A DNA stretch of 22,640 nt, from NCBI GenBank assembly GCA_027451645.1, contig DAIDIX010000001.1, positions 1 through 22,640 on the forward strand, given 5' to 3'. This document shows, one piece after another, positions 22,022 to 22,640 of the stretch (position 1 is its first letter; every line of letters begins with the position of its first letter). This stretch comes from Candidatus Dormiibacterota bacterium. Lineage in GTDB: Bacteria > Chloroflexota > Dormibacteria > Aeolococcales > Aeolococcaceae. The notes under the pieces are model-generated. The model saw nothing but the letters and a program-made list of their open reading frames with translations, made no database searches and was not told where the DNA came from. The position numbers and the translations under genes are program-made.

Positions 22022-22510
22022 GTGGATCGATCTGGAATTTCGCACTTGCTGAAGATCCCCGCGCTTGGTGTTAAAGCGAAGGTGGGACTTGTCATCTTCG
22101 CACTCATTGCAGGAATTGTTGCGTATGGAGTGTACGGAAGCCTTGAACGCACGATTTCCCTGCACTCGCGCATTGTTGCAATGCAGGAGTCGAACCAGCG
22201 TCTGCAGCACCAGATTGCAGACAGGAACAGGGAGATCCAGGCAGCACAGTCAACAACCTGGGTAGAGGAACAGGCGCGGCTCCTTGGGTATGTCATGCCA
22301 GGAGAGCACGTGTATCTCATTCTTCCCCCTGCAGCAGGCAGTGTTCATTCGGGAGGAGTCCAGGCGCCACTCGTCAATGAGCCCATCACGACGCCTACTC
22401 CCTCGCCTTCTCCCTCGCCATCCTCGAGTCCATCCCCATCAGCATCTCTTGGAGCGAGTGATGGACAGGCCACTCCCTCTCCCACTGCAGTCACCATCAC
22501 GCTTCCGTAG
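22022..22510 (+). CDS. divIC: DivIC/FtsB-type cell division protein with Ser/Pro/Thr-rich tail
   Basis: A single-pass septum protein of 162 residues. It has a short cytoplasmic N-terminus, one helix (about 19-38, KVGLVIFALIAGIVAYGVYG) and an extracellular coiled coil (about 44-75, MQESNQRLQHQIADRNREI). The conserved end of the domain, WVEEQARLLGYVMPGEHVYLILP, is typical of the septum formation initiator family. A low-complexity tail follows (about 121-162, TPTPSPSPSPSSSPSPS), unusual for DivIC and similar to the stalks of the surface proteins in this window. GTG 22022 follows AAAGGA (22008-22013). The order mfd-mazG-divIC, also in B. subtilis, supports DivIC over FtsL or FtsB. Confidence 0.85.
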   Translation: MDRSGISHLLKIPALGVKAKVGLVIFALIAGIVAYGVYGSLERTISLHSRIVAMQESNQRLQHQIADRNREIQAAQSTTWVEEQARLLGYVMPGEHVYLILPPAAGSVHSGGVQAPLVNEPITTPTPSPSPSPSSSPSPSASLGASDGQATPSPTAVTITLP

Positions 22511-22548
22511 GAAACCGCGAGTTCTCAGGGGTTCATGCCGTGTTCCTG

Positions 22549-22576
22549 TTCCTGATTGCTGTGAACGTGGTATCGT
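22549..22576 (+). promoter_or_regulatory. Possible extended -10 promoter before the zinc-ribbon gene
   Basis: TG-G-TATCGT (22568-22576) resembles an extended -10, with TTCCTG (22549-22554) 16 bases before the -10. It is a weak match, but the region between divIC and the next start is otherwise featureless. Confidence 0.3.
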
Positions 22577-22617
22577 TCAGTGGAACGTACCAACCTCCAA
22601 CATGAGGACATGAGCGC

Positions 22618-22640
22618 ATGAACTGCCCCAACTGCCAAGG
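22618..22640 (+). CDS. Start of a zinc-ribbon protein (cut by window end)
   Basis: ATG 22618, with GAGGA at 22604-22608, begins M-N-C-P-N-C-Q-G, the first CxxC knuckle of a zinc-ribbon domain of the kind that starts many small Gram-positive membrane or regulatory proteins. Only eight residues are visible, so nothing else can be said. Confidence 0.55.

Overview
The window is an ordinary-looking stretch of bacterial chromosome of about 53-55% GC (estimated by eye). It is densely packed with housekeeping genes and has one patch of cell-surface genes. Gene order resembles Gram-positive bacteria: lepA - (membrane protein) - hemW - hrcA - grpE - dnaJ - hsp20, then rsmE - mtaB - HIT on the other strand, then rpsU - ybeY - pth - mfd - mazG - divIC. 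In Bacillus subtilis these genes fall in two separate clusters (lepA...rpsU and pth-mfd-mazG-divIC) in nearly the same internal order. Two proteins end in a sortase-type tail (TPxTG, membrane helix, end) and one carries a thioester-type adhesin domain, which points to a monoderm cell wall. A deep-branching monoderm such as a Chloroflexota (Ktedonobacteria-like) member is my best guess, but this is inference. I see no tRNA, rRNA, CRISPR array, insertion sequence, phage or defence gene.

Layout. 1-2439 (+): 3' part of lepA with an in-frame amber codon, a four-helix membrane protein, and hemW. 2440-5634 (+): a 67-residue small ORF, a CIRCE heat-shock operator, then hrcA-grpE-dnaJ; dnaK, usually between grpE and dnaJ, is absent. 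5733-6218 (+): hsp20, followed by a shared terminator hairpin. 8743-6292 (-): rsmE-mtaB-HIT, joined by 4-base ATGA overlaps. 8747-9607 (+): an alpha/beta hydrolase. 9798-11606 (+) and 12471-11821 (-): two convergent surface proteins separated by two long hairpins. 14275-12620 (-): an RNase Y with a degenerate KH domain. 15198-14311 (-): a LysR-type regulator. 15342-16265 (+): two unrecognised small proteins. 16355-22510 (+): rpsU, ybeY, pth, mfd, mazG and a DivIC-like division protein. From 22618 a zinc-ribbon protein begins and runs off the window.

How the genes work together. Most serve translation and protein quality control: LepA, S21, YbeY, Pth, RsmE and MtaB act on ribosomes or tRNA; HrcA, GrpE, DnaJ and Hsp20 form the heat-shock set; RNase Y degrades mRNA; Mfd couples transcription to repair; MazG cleans the nucleotide pool; DivIC takes part in septation. 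The points most worth checking are the amber codon in lepA, the thioester/TPxTG surface pair, the loss of the KH GxxG loop in RNase Y, and the palindrome-dense control region between lysR and the 153-residue protein. I found no clear evidence of a wholly new multi-gene system.
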